Source of the DNA: Halobacteriales archaeon QS_5_70_15
GTDB taxonomy: Archaea; Halobacteriota; Halobacteria; Halobacteriales; Haloarculaceae
DNA: 23,346 nt
NCBI GenBank assembly: GCA_003022005.1
Contig: PXRQ01000018.1
Span: 1-23,346, forward strand
Direction: 5' to 3'
In this document: positions 13,611 through 22,800 of the stretch, piece after piece
Layout of the letters: each line of letters opens with the position of its first letter
Numbering within the stretch: the first letter of the stretch is position 1
Position numbers and translations under genes: made by a program
Notes under the pieces: generated by a model
Told to the model about the DNA's origin: nothing
Seen by the model: only the letters and a program-made list of their open reading frames with translations
The model's database searches: none

Positions 13611-15041
13611 CTACTCCTCCCGGTCGAGCGCCTGCCAGGAGAGCCGCGGGTTCCGGGCGGCGTCGGCCTGGTCGATCCGCCGGGCGGCAGTCCGCTCCGG
13701 CGCGGACTCGAGGGTGGCGTCGTCCTCCTCGCGGACGGCCTCGAACGCCGCGGCGAGGTGGTCGAGCGACCGCTTGCTCTCGCCTTCCGTGGGCTCGGTC
13801 ATCAGCGCCTCGTCGACGATCTCCGGCCACTTCGTCGTCGGCGGGTGGACGCCGTGGTCGAGCATCCGCTTGGCGGCGTCGGCGGCGTCCTGCTCGCCCG
13901 CGCTCGCGACGAACTCGTGGTGGAACGGCTCGAAGGGAACCTCGTAGTCGACCTGCGAGGCGAGGTAGTTCGCGTTCAGCACCGCCTTCGCGCTCGCGTC
14001 CGCGAGGCCCGTATCGCCCAGCCGGGCGATGTACGCGTAGGCCTTCACGAGCACGAGCCAGTTCCCGAGGTCGCCGTGGACCTTCCCGATCGACTGCTCG
14101 GGGTCGTAGAGCTCGTAGCCGTCGGTCCCGTCCTCGCGGACGTGGGGGCGGGGGAGGAACTCCGCGAGCTCCTCGACCACGCCGACGGGACCCGCGCCGG
14201 GGCCGCCCCCGCCGTGGGGCGTCGCGAACGTCTTGTGGACGTTGTAGTGCATCACGTCGAAGCCCATGTCCCCGGGGCGGGCGCGACCGAGGAGCGCGTT
14301 CAGGTTCGCGCCGTCGTAGTAGAGCAATCCGCCCGCCTCGTGGACCATCTCGTCGATCTCGACGATGTCCCGCTCGAACAGCCCCAGGGTGTTGGGGTTC
14401 GTGAGCATCAGCGCCGCCGTCTCCTCGGAGAGGGCGGCGTCGAGCGCCTCCAGGTCCACGCGCCCGTCGTCGTCGTTCGGGAGCGAGACGACGTCGTAGC
14501 CGGCCATCGCCGCCGACGCGAAGTTCGTCCCGTGGGCGCTCTCGGGGATGATCGCCTCGCTTCGGTCGTCGTCGCGGGCCTCGTGGTACGCCCGGGCGAC
14601 CAGGATGCCGGTGAACTCGCCGGCGGCGCCGGCGGGCGGCTGGAGCGTCACGGCGTCCATCCCGCCGATGGCCGCGAGCTGCCCCTGGAGCCCGTGCATC
14701 AGTTCGAGGGTCCCCTGGACGGTCTCGGGGTCCCGGTCCGGGTGGACGAGCCCGTCGGGGTGGGCCGCGAGGTCCTCCGTGAACTTCGGGTTGTACTTCA
14801 TCGTACACGACCCCAGGGGGAACGGCCCGGACTCGACGCCGTAGTTCATCTGGGACAGCCGGGTGTAGTGTCGCGCGAGTTCGGGCTCGGAGGGCGCGGG
14901 CAGCTCGAGGGAGTCGCGGGTCAGCCCGTCGGGGAGCGGCGATTCCTCGCCGGTCTCGACCCGCTCGCTCGTCTTCTCGGTCAGCAGCGGTTCGTACAGT
15001 TCCTCGGAGTCGTCGGTCCAGCGCGCCTGGTCGTACTTCAT
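13611..15041 (-). CDS. gcvPB: Glycine dehydrogenase (decarboxylating) subunit 2, GcvPB
   Basis: 476 residues, the normal length of the beta subunit of the two-part archaeal P-protein. The PLP lysine is K270 in [19 protein letters not shown], preceded by [12 protein letters not shown] and the [12 protein letters not shown] loop. With GcvPA it decarboxylates glycine and passes the aminomethyl group to the lipoyl arm of GcvH. The ATG at 15041 overlaps the gcvPA stop by 4 nt (ATGA), so the two are translationally coupled in one operon. The last 25 residues follow the family pattern ([10 protein letters not shown]). It is intact as read, unlike gcvPA. Confidence 0.95.
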   Translation of the reverse strand: MKYDQARWTDDSEELYEPLLTEKTSERVETGEESPLPDGLTRDSLELPAPSEPELARHYTRLSQMNYGVESGPFPLGSCTMKYNPKFTEDLAAHPDGLVHPDRDPETVQGTLELMHGLQGQLAAIGGMDAVTLQPPAGAAGEFTGILVARAYHEARDDDRSEAIIPESAHGTNFASAAMAGYDVVSLPNDDDGRVDLEALDAALSEETAALMLTNPNTLGLFERDIVEIDEMVHEAGGLLYYDGANLNALLGRARPGDMGFDVMHYNVHKTFATPHGGGGPGAGPVGVVEELAEFLPRPHVREDGTDGYELYDPEQSIGKVHGDLGNWLVLVKAYAYIARLGDTGLADASAKAVLNANYLASQVDYEVPFEPFHHEFVASAGEQDAADAAKRMLDHGVHPPTTKWPEIVDEALMTEPTEGESKRSLDHLAAAFEAVREEDDATLESAPERTAARRIDQADAARNPRLSWQALDREE

Positions 15042-16294
15042 CGTGCGGCCTCCTCGAAGGCGTCGACGAACCCGTCGACGCGGTCGTGGTTGGTGTCGGT
15101 CACGCAGACCTGGAGCCGGTGCTCGTCGACCACGTGGACGGCGTACCCCGAACCGCGGAGGTCGTCGGCCACCGCGCGTGCGGGCTGGTCGGTACGGGTC
15201 AGGAACTCCCGCATGTGGTGGCGGTCGTGGACCGGCGCCTTCGCCCCCCGCACGTCGTCGAGCCGGCCGGCGAGGTCCTCGGCCCACCGGACGCAGTCGT
15301 TGGCGAGTTCCCGGAGCCCGTCGGGACCGAGCGAGAAGGCGTGCATCGCGGCCCGGAGCGCCACCCACGCCTGGTTCGTGCAGATGTTCGAGGTGGCCCG
15401 CTCGCGGCGGATGTGCTGTTCGCGGGTCTGGAGGGTGAGCGTGTACGCCCGCCTGCCCGAACCGTCCTGGCCCGCGCCGACGAGGAGCCCGAGCGCGGCG
15501 TCGCCGACGACCACGTCGGCGCCGACGTCGACGGGCCGTTCGAGCACCGAGAGCGCCACCAGGTCCGACCCGAGGACGAACAGCGCCTCGTTCTCGTCGG
15601 CGAGCGTCCCCATCTCCGCGAGCGACTCCTCGATCACCCCGCGGACGGTCGGCGATTCGGCGTAGACCATCACCGCCCCCTCGTCGACGAGGTCGGCGAG
15701 GGCGTCGACGTCGGCCGCGCCGTCCTCCATCGGGTAGGACTCGACCGAGAGGTCCGCGCCGGCCACGTAGTTCTCGAGGACCTCGCGTCGTCCCTCGACG
15801 AGGTGCTCGGGGACGAGCACGCGGTCGCCGGTCGTCGCACGGACCCGGGAGGCGAGCGTGGCGGCCTCCCCGAGCGCCGTCGCCGCGTCGTACATCGAGC
15901 AGTTCGCCACCCCGAGCCCGGTGAGCTCGACGAGCAGGGACTGGTACTCGAACAGCGCCTGGAGGAACCCCTGCGCGACCTCGGGCTGGTACTGGGTGTA
16001 GCTGGTGAGGAACTCCGAGCGGTCGGCGAGGTGGTCGACCGCTGAGGGGACGTAGTGGGCGTGTCGGCCCCGGCCGAGGAACTCGACGAGGTCGTCGTTG
16101 TCGCCGAGGGTCTCGGCCACCTCGCGGACGACGGTCCGCTCGTCCCGCGGCTCGATGTCGAGCGAGCCGTCGAACCGGACCGGCTCGGGGACGTCGAAGA
16201 GCGCCTCCTCGCTCCCGACGCCGACCGCCTCCAGCATCGCGTCGCGTTCGGCCGCCGTGTGTGGGGCGAACGGGCTTCCGCGGTCATCGCTCAC
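15038..16294 (-). CDS. gcvPA: Glycine dehydrogenase (decarboxylating) subunit 1, GcvPA, with an apparent internal deletion
   Basis: 418 residues, versus about 440-450 usual. The family landmarks [44 protein letters not shown] and [20 protein letters not shown] are present. At residues 265-273 the sequence passes from [10 protein letters not shown] directly to [13 protein letters not shown]-proteins normally have here about 25 residues ending in an (F/L)FA-x(6)-R-Q-M/V-PGR-LVG block, of which only LVG remains. The deletion keeps the frame, so a product is made, but this block is highly conserved and activity is doubtful. GTG at 16294 is the start, with GGAGG 10 nt before it. It is divergent from the histidine kinase across a 147-nt gap. 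Confidence 0.88.
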   Translation of the reverse strand: MSDDRGSPFAPHTAAERDAMLEAVGVGSEEALFDVPEPVRFDGSLDIEPRDERTVVREVAETLGDNDDLVEFLGRGRHAHYVPSAVDHLADRSEFLTSYTQYQPEVAQGFLQALFEYQSLLVELTGLGVANCSMYDAATALGEAATLASRVRATTGDRVLVPEHLVEGRREVLENYVAGADLSVESYPMEDGAADVDALADLVDEGAVMVYAESPTVRGVIEESLAEMGTLADENEALFVLGSDLVALSVLERPVDVGADVVVGDAALGLLVGAGQDGSGRRAYTLTLQTREQHIRRERATSNICTNQAWVALRAAMHAFSLGPDGLRELANDCVRWAEDLAGRLDDVRGAKAPVHDRHHMREFLTRTDQPARAVADDLRGSGYAVHVVDEHRLQVCVTDTNHDRVDGFVDAFEEAAR

Positions 16295-16441
16295 GGGTAC
16301 CGACCTCCGTGCTCATGATTTCGGGGTAACGAGTGACGACGTATCAACACCTCGGTTCCAACGACGTGCGCCGGTTCGTGGTCGGAAATCGAGAGCCGAT
16401 TCGGCCAAAAGCGATATTCGTGTACTGCTGGAAGTTCGGTC
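16295..16441. promoter_or_regulatory. Divergent promoter region between gcvPA and the histidine kinase
   Basis: The 147-nt gap holds a GATATTC element (about 16409-16415) for the kinase. On the other strand GTTGATACG (about 16338-16346) is a possible TATA for gcvPA. A minus-strand mini-ORF, ATG at 16316 to TGA at 16284 (10 codons, [10 protein letters not shown]), overlaps the gcvPA GTG in another frame. No glycine-riboswitch-like fold was recognised. Confidence 0.4.
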
Positions 16442-18205
16442 ATGGCAACCGCGTCTACCGAACAGGGGGGAGGGGCGGTGCCAGCGACCGCTCTGACGGT
16501 CCTCGGTATCGGTATCGTGGCCGCCGCAGTGGCACACGACGTCCGGTTCGGGACCGAGGGGCTGCTGGTCGCCACGGTCGCGACGCCGGGCGTTCTGCTG
16601 CTCGGAGGGCTCGTCTACGTCCTCTGGAGCAGCCGCGACGCCGGGGCCTACCGGACGGTCGCGCGGTGGGTGTTCGGCGGCCTCGTGGCGCTCGGCGGCG
16701 GGGTCGGCCTCGTCGTCTACCTGGGGGCGGACCTCGGCGGGGCCGGCGCGTCGAACTTCGGCCGGTGGACACTCGTAGTCCTGTTCTTCGCGGGCCTGGG
16801 CGCCGTCGGCGGGCTGATCGTCGGTATGCAGTCCGTGCGAGTCGTCGAGGAGGCCCGCCGGGCCGAGGAGGCCCGCACGAACGCGCTGATGTACGCGGCC
16901 GAGCGCGACCGCCTCTCCCAGCTCAGCGGAACCAGCCACGCCTTCCTCGGGGCCGAGTCGGAGGACCGAGTGGCCGAACTGCTCGCGGACGGGGTCGAAC
17001 GGGCGATCCCCGACGCGGCCTGTTCCGTCTGGCTGACCGGTCCGTCGGGGCTCGGGCCGGCGGTCGAGGGAACGCCCGTCAGCCCCGACCGTGCCGGCTC
17101 CGAGGGATTCGAGGACGGGGACGAGCGGACCGTCAGCGCGCCGGACGCGGGCGAACGGCTCTACCTCCCGCTCGCCGAACACGGACTGCTCGCGGTGACG
17201 TTCCCGCCGGGCCGCGGGTTCGACGAGCGCGAACTGGACCTCGTCCGGGTGTACGCCCGGACGGGTCAGACCGCGCTCGAGCGTGCGGCGAACCAGGTCG
17301 CCCTCGAGCGACAGAACGAGCGGCTCGACGAGTTCGCCAGCGTCGTCAGCCACGACCTCCGGAGCCCCCTGTCGGTGATCATGGGGCGGGCGGAGCTGGC
17401 CCGCGAGACCGGCGACGTCGACCACGTCGACGAGATCGTCGAGAACGCCGAGCGGATGGACCGGCTCATCGAGAACGTGCTCACGCTGGCCCGACAGGGC
17501 GAGGACGTCACCGAGCGCGAGCGGGTCCGTCTCCGAGACGCCGCGGACGCCGCCTGGGACGCCGTCGACACCCGGGAGGCGACCGTCGACATCGCCGAGG
17601 GGCCCGAGGGGCTCCCCATGGTCACCGGCGACCGCGAACAGCTCCAGCGGCTGTTCGAGAACCTGTTCCGGAACGCGGTCGAGCACGGCGGCGAGGACGC
17701 CTCGGTCGCGGTCGAGCCGCTCGGGGAGTCGGGCTGTGCCGTCGTCGACGACGGACCGGGGATCCCGATGACGGACCGCGAGAAGGTGTTCGAGCGAGGG
17801 TACTCCACCGGCGGAACCGGGCTGGGACTCGCCATCGTCGACAGCATCGTCGACGGCCACGGCGGGACCATCGAGGCGGTCGCACCCCGATCCGAGGGGA
17901 GCGGCGCTCGCTTCGAGATCCGCGACCTCGGCCTGCTGGAGGAGCCCATCGGACCGGGGGCGGAGGACGGAACCGACCCGGGCGACGGCGGAGCCGACGA
18001 CCGGAACGGAACCGGCAACGAGAGCGACGGCGACGGAACCGGGAACGGGAACGGGGACGGCGTCCGGAACTGGGAGGAGGCGGACGGGACCCTCGGGGGC
18101 GGGACCACGGACGCCGGCGAGCGGGACGAACCCGGGGCCGACGGCCGGTCGGCCGGGACCGAGGGGGCGGTCGAACCGATCGAACGGGACGAGAGCGAGC
18201 TCTGA
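16442..18205 (+). CDS. Membrane sensor histidine kinase with GAF-like domain
   Basis: 587 residues. Four hydrophobic helices (about 14-31, 40-62, 72-95, 108-130) are followed by a coiled linker, a GAF-like sensor domain (about 150-275) and HisKA with the phosphorylated H304 in SVVSHDLRSPLSV. The HATPase domain then has the N box FRNAVEHGG (N411), G1 DDGPGIP and G2 TGGTGLGLAIV. It should autophosphorylate and signal to an unidentified response regulator; none is adjacent. After about residue 500 comes an 85-residue Gly/Asp/Asn/Glu-rich disordered tail with repeated GNGNGDG-like units, unusual for this class. A GATATTC element (about 16409-16415) lies at leaderless distance. It sits between the two glycine cleavage operons in opposite orientation. 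Confidence 0.9.
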   Translation: MATASTEQGGGAVPATALTVLGIGIVAAAVAHDVRFGTEGLLVATVATPGVLLLGGLVYVLWSSRDAGAYRTVARWVFGGLVALGGGVGLVVYLGADLGGAGASNFGRWTLVVLFFAGLGAVGGLIVGMQSVRVVEEARRAEEARTNALMYAAERDRLSQLSGTSHAFLGAESEDRVAELLADGVERAIPDAACSVWLTGPSGLGPAVEGTPVSPDRAGSEGFEDGDERTVSAPDAGERLYLPLAEHGLLAVTFPPGRGFDERELDLVRVYARTGQTALERAANQVALERQNERLDEFASVVSHDLRSPLSVIMGRAELARETGDVDHVDEIVENAERMDRLIENVLTLARQGEDVTERERVRLRDAADAAWDAVDTREATVDIAEGPEGLPMVTGDREQLQRLFENLFRNAVEHGGEDASVAVEPLGESGCAVVDDGPGIPMTDREKVFERGYSTGGTGLGLAIVDSIVDGHGGTIEAVAPRSEGSGARFEIRDLGLLEEPIGPGAEDGTDPGDGGADDRNGTGNESDGDGTGNGNGDGVRNWEEADGTLGGGTTDAGERDEPGADGRSAGTEGAVEPIERDESEL

Positions 18206-18310
18206 TACGGCCGTGCGTGGTCCTCTACCGGCGATAACCGACGCCGTTCCGGGCGACCGACGGTAAATCGTCGCGCACGACCGTACGAACCGGTGTCCGC
18301 TCCCCGGTCG

Positions 18311-18697
18311 CTACCCCTCCGTCTGCTCGGCGTACGCCTCCGGGCCGAGGAGGTCCCCGAACTCGCTCTCGTCGTCGTACTCGACCTCGAGCATCCAGCC
18401 GTCCTCGAACGGCGACTCGTTGACGAGTTCGGGCGCGTCGAACAGCGCCTCGTTGACCCCGATCACCGTGCCCGAGACGGGCGCGTAGAGGTCCGAGACG
18501 GCCTTGATCGACTCGATGACGCCGAACCCCTCGCCGGCCTCGATCCGGTCGCCCTCGGCCGGGAGTTCGACGAACACCACGTCCCCGAGTTCGTCCTGTG
18601 CGAAGTCCGTGATGCCGATCCGGGCGGTGCCGTTCGTCCGCCGGACCCACTCGTGCGTCTCGAGATACTGGCAGTCGTCTGGTACGTCGAAGCTCAT
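18311..18697 (-). CDS. gcvH: Glycine cleavage system H protein
   Basis: 128 residues, normal length. The lipoyl-accepting lysine is K65 in [18 protein letters not shown]. The ETHEWVRR start, [19 protein letters not shown] and the C-terminal [14 protein letters not shown] are typical. H protein carries the aminomethyl intermediate on its lipoyl arm between the P, T and L proteins. The ATG at 18697 overlaps the gcvT stop by 4 nt (ATGA), so translation is probably coupled. It ends 105 nt from the convergent kinase gene. The dihydrolipoyl dehydrogenase (L protein) and lipoylation enzymes are not in the window. Confidence 0.97.
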   Translation of the reverse strand: MSFDVPDDCQYLETHEWVRRTNGTARIGITDFAQDELGDVVFVELPAEGDRIEAGEGFGVIESIKAVSDLYAPVSGTVIGVNEALFDAPELVNESPFEDGWMLEVEYDDESEFGDLLGPEAYAEQTEG

Positions 18698-19785
18698 TGT
18701 ATGAACGGTAGGCTCTTGACGCGGGCGTCTTTCTGTTCGCCGCGGACGACCACCCGCAGGGCCGTCCCCGGGTCGGCGTGGTCGACCGGGAGGTAGCCCA
18801 TCCCGATCGGTTCGCCGAGCGTCGGTGACATCGTGCCGGAGGTGACGGTGCCGATGATCCGCCCGTCGGTGTCGACGACGTCGTAGCCGTGGCGGGGGAC
18901 CCCGCGCTCGAGGAGCCTGAACCCGGTCAGTCGCTCCTCGACGCCCCGCTCCGCGACCGCCGCGAGGGCGTCCCGGCCGACGAACCCCGTGTCGAGGTCG
19001 ACCGCGAAGCCGATGTCCGCTTCGAACGGGGTCCGGGGGTCGTCCTCGGGGTCGAAGTCCTGGCCCGAGAGGAGGAACCCCTTCTCGATGCGGAGGGTGT
19101 CCCTGGCGCCGAGCCCGCAGGGCTGGACCCCCTCGAACGCCCCGTACACCGTCTCCGCGCTCCCGGCCGGACAGGCCAGTTCGAAGCCGTCCTCGCCGGT
19201 GTAGCCGGACCGCGAGAGCAGCACCTCGACGCCCTCGACGGTGGCGTGGGCCGCCTCGAAGAACGAGAGGTCGCGGGCGGCCGCGTCGGTCGCCCCGACG
19301 ACGTGGTCGGCCGCGTCGGGCCCCTGGACGGCGAACATCGCCGTGTCGTCGGTGACGTTCTCCACCGTCGCGTCGAGGCCGTGCTCGTCGCGGTAGTCCG
19401 TCCATCGCTCGAACATCTCCGCGTCGTGACCGGCGTTCGGGACGAACAGGTAGTCGGCGGACCCCCCCTCGGGCAGGCGGTAGACGACCGTGTCGTCGAG
19501 CATGACTCCCTCCTCGTCGGTGATGGCGGCGTACTGCGCGTCGCCCGGGTCGAGTTCCGACACGTCGTTCGTGGTGAGCCGGTCGGTCAGCGCCGCCGCG
19601 TCAGGGCCGGACACCTCGATCTGACCCATGTGCGAGACGTCGAAGATCCCCGCCGAGTCCCGAACCGCCTCGTGTTCGGTCCGGATGGAGTCGAACTCGA
19701 CCGGCATGTCCCAGCCGCCGAACTCGGTGAACGTCGCCCCTCGCTCCGCGTGGGCCTCGCGCAACGGCGGCATCCGTAGGGCCAT
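18694..19785 (-). CDS. gcvT: Aminomethyltransferase (glycine cleavage T protein)
   Basis: 363 residues, full length. [43 protein letters not shown] (with the conserved catalytic Asp region), [26 protein letters not shown] and [19 protein letters not shown] are all in family order. The enzyme moves the methylene group from GcvH to tetrahydrofolate (or the archaeal equivalent) and releases ammonia. CGTATAACAG (about 19809-19818) gives a TATA element at leaderless distance from the ATG at 19785. It is first in a gcvT-gcvH operon and divergent from the broken transporter gene. Confidence 0.96.
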   Translation of the reverse strand: MALRMPPLREAHAERGATFTEFGGWDMPVEFDSIRTEHEAVRDSAGIFDVSHMGQIEVSGPDAAALTDRLTTNDVSELDPGDAQYAAITDEEGVMLDDTVVYRLPEGGSADYLFVPNAGHDAEMFERWTDYRDEHGLDATVENVTDDTAMFAVQGPDAADHVVGATDAAARDLSFFEAAHATVEGVEVLLSRSGYTGEDGFELACPAGSAETVYGAFEGVQPCGLGARDTLRIEKGFLLSGQDFDPEDDPRTPFEADIGFAVDLDTGFVGRDALAAVAERGVEERLTGFRLLERGVPRHGYDVVDTDGRIIGTVTSGTMSPTLGEPIGMGYLPVDHADPGTALRVVVRGEQKDARVKSLPFIQ

Positions 19786-19969
19786 ACGTGGGCGTCGAAC
19801 GGGGTGGCTGTTATACGTTCCCCTCCGGAGCCACGGGGTCGAACGGGGCCGGCGTCCGGTCGCCGCCCGCCGTCCGCCAGGGGCTCCGCCCGCTCCGGAT
19901 GGCCCGCCCGCTCACCCTGCATCCCGTTCCGTTCGGCTTTTCAGTCACGAGGCGTCGGAGCCGGTAAAT

Positions 19970-21281
19970 ATGGCCGACAGGGAGATCTGGGCGACCCGGC
20001 TCGGGTTCGTCCTCGCGTCCGTCGGGAGCGGGTCCGTCTGGGCAACGTCTGGCGGTTCCCGTTCCAGACCGCGACCAACGGCGGGGCGGCGTTCCTCCTC
20101 GTCTACCTCGTCGCGGTCGCGGTCATCGGGCCGCCGGGCGAACCTCAACGCCATCGACGCGTTCGACCGACTCGGCCACCCGCGCTGGAGGGTCGTCGGG
20201 GCGCTCGGGGTCTTCACGGGGTTCTGGGTCCTCTCGTACTACAGCGTCATCGGCGGGTGGGTGGTCCGGTACCTCCTCGGCAGCCTCACGGGCGGGTACA
20301 TGGGCGACCCCGCGGGGTACTTCGGCGCCATCTCCGCAGGGCCGGAGGCGCTGGCGCTCCACGCCACGTTCATGCTGCTGACAGTCGGTATCGTCGCGTT
20401 CGGCGTCGAGGGGGGGAATCGAACTGGCGGCGAAGTTCATGGTTCCGAGCGTCGTCGTGCTCATGCTCGGCATCGCGGCCTACGCGGCGACGCTCCCCGG
20501 CGCCGGCGAGGGCTACGCGTTCTGCCTCACCCCCGACGTCGGGACGCTGCTCGCGAACCTCGGCTCGGTCGTCCCCGCGGCGGTCGGCCAGGCGCTGTTC
20601 TCGCTCTCGCTCGGGTTCGGCATCATGATCACTTACGCCTCCTACATCGGCGAGGACGAGAACCTCGGCGTCGACGGGACCGCCATCGCCGTCTGCAATA
20701 CGTTCGTCGGCGTGCTCGCGGGGGTCGTCGTCTTCCCCCTGCTGTTCGCACAGGGGGTCTCGCCCGACACCGCCGGCCCGGGGGCGATATTCATCAGCGT
20801 CCCGACGGCGCTGGCCGACATCCCCGCGGGGCGTGTCGTCGGGTTCGTCTTCTTCGCCGTCGTCCTCATCGCGGCGCTCTCGTCGTCGATCTCGCTCCTC
20901 GAGGTCGTCACGTCCTACGTCATCGACCACTACGAGGTGGACCGGAAGCGGGCGGCCGTCGGCCTCGGCACGGTCGTCTTCGCCCTCGGGGGGCGCTCGG
21001 CGTGGGACACGGCGCGGCTCCCGTGGTTCGACGGCGTCGCGGTCAACCTCTTCCTGCCGCTGGCGGTGCTGCTCGTCGTGACGTTCGTCGGGTCGGTCCT
21101 CGCGGGGGACGCCGTCGACGAGGTGCGGCAGGGGAGGGACGTCTCGCGGGGGTCGGCGCTCCCGACCCTGTGGCTCTGGGCGGTACGGACGGTCGTCCTG
21201 CTGGCCGTGGCCGGCACCCTCGCGCTCGGCGTCCGCGAACTGCTCACCCCCTCCGGCGCGTACGTCGTCCCGCCGTTCTGA
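19970..21281 (+). pseudogene. NSS-family sodium-dependent transporter, three disruptions
   Basis: The pieces line up as one neurotransmitter:sodium symporter (LeuT fold) in three frames. The start is MADREIWATRLGFVLASVGS; GNVWRFPFQTATNGGAAFL (the helix-1 signature) is in a second frame. RRANLNAIDAFDRLGHPRW through GIVAFGVEGG returns to the first frame, and IELAAKFMVPSVVVLMLG to the end is in the third. Lesions: a 1-nt loss near 20030 in a G run, a loss of about 32 nt near 20130 (the segment after VIG, with the P-x-L-x-x-E-x-x-x-GR region), and a 1-nt gain near 20417 beside a G7 run. Family members take up amino acids with Na+. Its place beside gcvT suggests glycine or a related substrate, which is inference. 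ATG at 19970. Confidence 0.85.
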
Positions 21282-21380
21282 GCGGCGTCCGGCGGGTCGG
21301 AGGCCTCACCCTCGCCTCGACGGACTCGCGGCCGCCGGATCCGTAGGCGACGGCCCCCGTCGTCCTCGGCCCGGATGTCG

Positions 21381-21414
21381 GGTTATCCGCGCTCGAGATC
21401 GAACGTCGATAACC
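21381..21414. terminator. Inverted repeat between convergent genes
   Basis: GGTTATC (21381-21387) and GATAACC (21408-21414) form a perfect 7-bp dyad with a 20-nt loop in the 138-nt gap between the convergent transporter and membrane protein genes. It could be a bidirectional terminator or a regulator site; no T run follows on either strand. Confidence 0.25.
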
Positions 21415-21419
21415 GGGAC

Positions 21420-22028
21420 TCACACGTCGACCGGACAGCCGCGTATCTCCCCGCCGCGCATCCCGTCGGCGAGCCAGTGGATCGAGAGCACCACCACCAC
21501 CGCGGCGAGGGCCGCGAACTCCAGCCCGTCGAACAGCAGCACGAGCGCCGCCGACGGGATGCCGAGCAGCGAGAGGACGCCGAGAAGGACGGGCACGCCG
21601 CAGGCGGCACAGCCCGCGCCGAGCGTCCCCAGGAGCACGCCGGCGGCGCTCGCACCCCCGGCTTCGACGGTCACGCGGTGCTCGCGGAAGTGGTAGGTCG
21701 CCATCGCGACGTCCACGCCGAGGAGCGCGGAGACGAGTACCAGCAACAGGCCCTGGAACGGGCCGTAGGCGCTCCCGACGAACGGGTAGAGGCCGACGAG
21801 GATGCGGAGCCGCCGTCCGGTCGCGAGGTCGCCGGCGAGCGCGAACCCCGCGAGCGCGGTGTTGAGCGAGAGGACGAAAAGCGAGAGGCCGGCGAGTGCG
21901 GCCACGAGCGCCAGGAGGGCGTAGCCCGGGGCGCCGAGGACGAGCCTCGCGGTGCGGCCCATCAGCCGCCAGTCCTCCCGGCGGGCCGGGAGCCGCCGGG
22001 CGATGCGGGTCGCGACGCTGGCCGACAT
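21420..22028 (-). CDS. Polytopic membrane protein with CxxC motif, next to DsbA-like lipoprotein
   Basis: 202 residues. After an Arg-rich cytoplasmic start there are about five hydrophobic helices: APGYALLALVAALAGLSLFV, the segment around LRILVGLYPF, FQGLLLVLVSALLGVDVAM, SAAGVLLGTLGAGCAACGVP with its C-A-A-C pair, and LEFAALAAVVVVLSIHWLA. The cysteine pair lies at a helix start in a TLGAGCAACGVPVLL context, reminiscent of membrane thiol transporters (DsbD/CcdA type) but not clearly one of them. Its ATG is 1 nt from the stop of the DsbA-like gene, so they are co-transcribed. A likely role is passing electrons or disulfides to the partner; this is inference. I do not know a named family with certainty. 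Confidence 0.75.
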   Translation of the reverse strand: MSASVATRIARRLPARREDWRLMGRTARLVLGAPGYALLALVAALAGLSLFVLSLNTALAGFALAGDLATGRRLRILVGLYPFVGSAYGPFQGLLLVLVSALLGVDVAMATYHFREHRVTVEAGGASAAGVLLGTLGAGCAACGVPVLLGVLSLLGIPSAALVLLFDGLEFAALAAVVVVLSIHWLADGMRGGEIRGCPVDV

Positions 22029-22029
22029 C

Positions 22030-22800
22030 TCAGAGCCCCAGCGCGGCGGCGAACACGTCCGCGCCCTGTGGACCCTGCACCTTCGTCCGGAACGAGCCGT
22101 CGCGGAAGAGGTAGAAGATCGGCGTCTGTCCGCCGGCGTCGGCCGCCCGACCCGCCGCGAGGTCGGCCTGCACGGCCGCGTCGTGTCGCCCGTTCCGGGC
22201 GTCCTCGACGACGCCCGCCGCGTCGACGTCCGTCTCCTCCGCGAGGAACGTCTCGGTCGGATCGAACACGTTGTCGGTATCGAACGAGTCCTGCTCGGCG
22301 TAGTAGTGGTCCTTCAGCGCCCAGAAGGCGTCCTCGCTCGCGGCGAACGTCGACTCGAGCGCCTGTGACGCCGGTTTCCCCCACGGGTAGACCACCGGAT
22401 ACACCCGATAGACGAACGAGAGGTCGCCCGCCGAGACGTAGTCCGACTCCAGCGTCGGGAACGTGTTCAGTTCGAACCGACGACAGCGCGTACAGGAGGG
22501 GTCCTCGAACGCGATCATCGTCGCCGTCGCCGCGGTCGGGTCGGCCCCGAGCGCCGGCTGGTCGGCGATGCCCGTCGCCGCGGGGTGGCCCCCGAGCGGC
22601 CCGGGAGTCCCGGTCGGCGTCCCCCCGGATCCGGCCCCCGACCCGGTCACCTCGGATGTGGGCGAGGCGGCGTCGGTCCCGGCCCCGTCGGTCGATCCCC
22701 CGGTACCGTCGTCCCCGCCGTCCCCGCCGAGCGCGGTACACCCCGCGAGGGCGGCGAGGCCCCCCGCGCCCGCCGCGAGGAACGCGCGTCGTGTTCTCAT
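22030..22800 (-). CDS. DsbA/thioredoxin-fold lipoprotein with Tat signal
   Basis: 256 residues from the ATG at 22800. MRTRRAFLAAGAGGLAALAG with Cys at 21 is a twin-arginine signal with a lipobox (LAGC), so it should be exported folded and lipid-anchored outside the membrane. A Gly/Thr/Ser-rich linker runs to about residue 75. The thioredoxin fold follows with FEDPSCTRCRRFE (active-site C103/C106), the helical insertion (WGKPASQALEST, FWALKDHYYAEQ) and the cis-proline loop in GQTPIFYLF near the end. This is the DsbA/Thioredoxin_4 group, which makes or shuffles disulfides in secreted proteins. It forms a two-gene operon with the CxxC membrane protein. In-frame starts further upstream would place the signal peptide internally and were rejected. 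Confidence 0.92.
   Translation of the reverse strand: MRTRRAFLAAGAGGLAALAGCTALGGDGGDDGTGGSTDGAGTDAASPTSEVTGSGAGSGGTPTGTPGPLGGHPAATGIADQPALGADPTAATATMIAFEDPSCTRCRRFELNTFPTLESDYVSAGDLSFVYRVYPVVYPWGKPASQALESTFAASEDAFWALKDHYYAEQDSFDTDNVFDPTETFLAEETDVDAAGVVEDARNGRHDAAVQADLAAGRAADAGGQTPIFYLFRDGSFRTKVQGPQGADVFAAALGL

Noticed and set aside
13758..15665. A 635-codon plus-strand open frame across gcvPB and gcvPA
   Set aside because: Mirror of the two glycine dehydrogenase genes on the other strand; no independent coding signal.
16313..17860. A 515-codon minus-strand open frame across the histidine kinase
   Set aside because: Shadow of the kinase; the kinase motifs are unambiguous in the plus frame.
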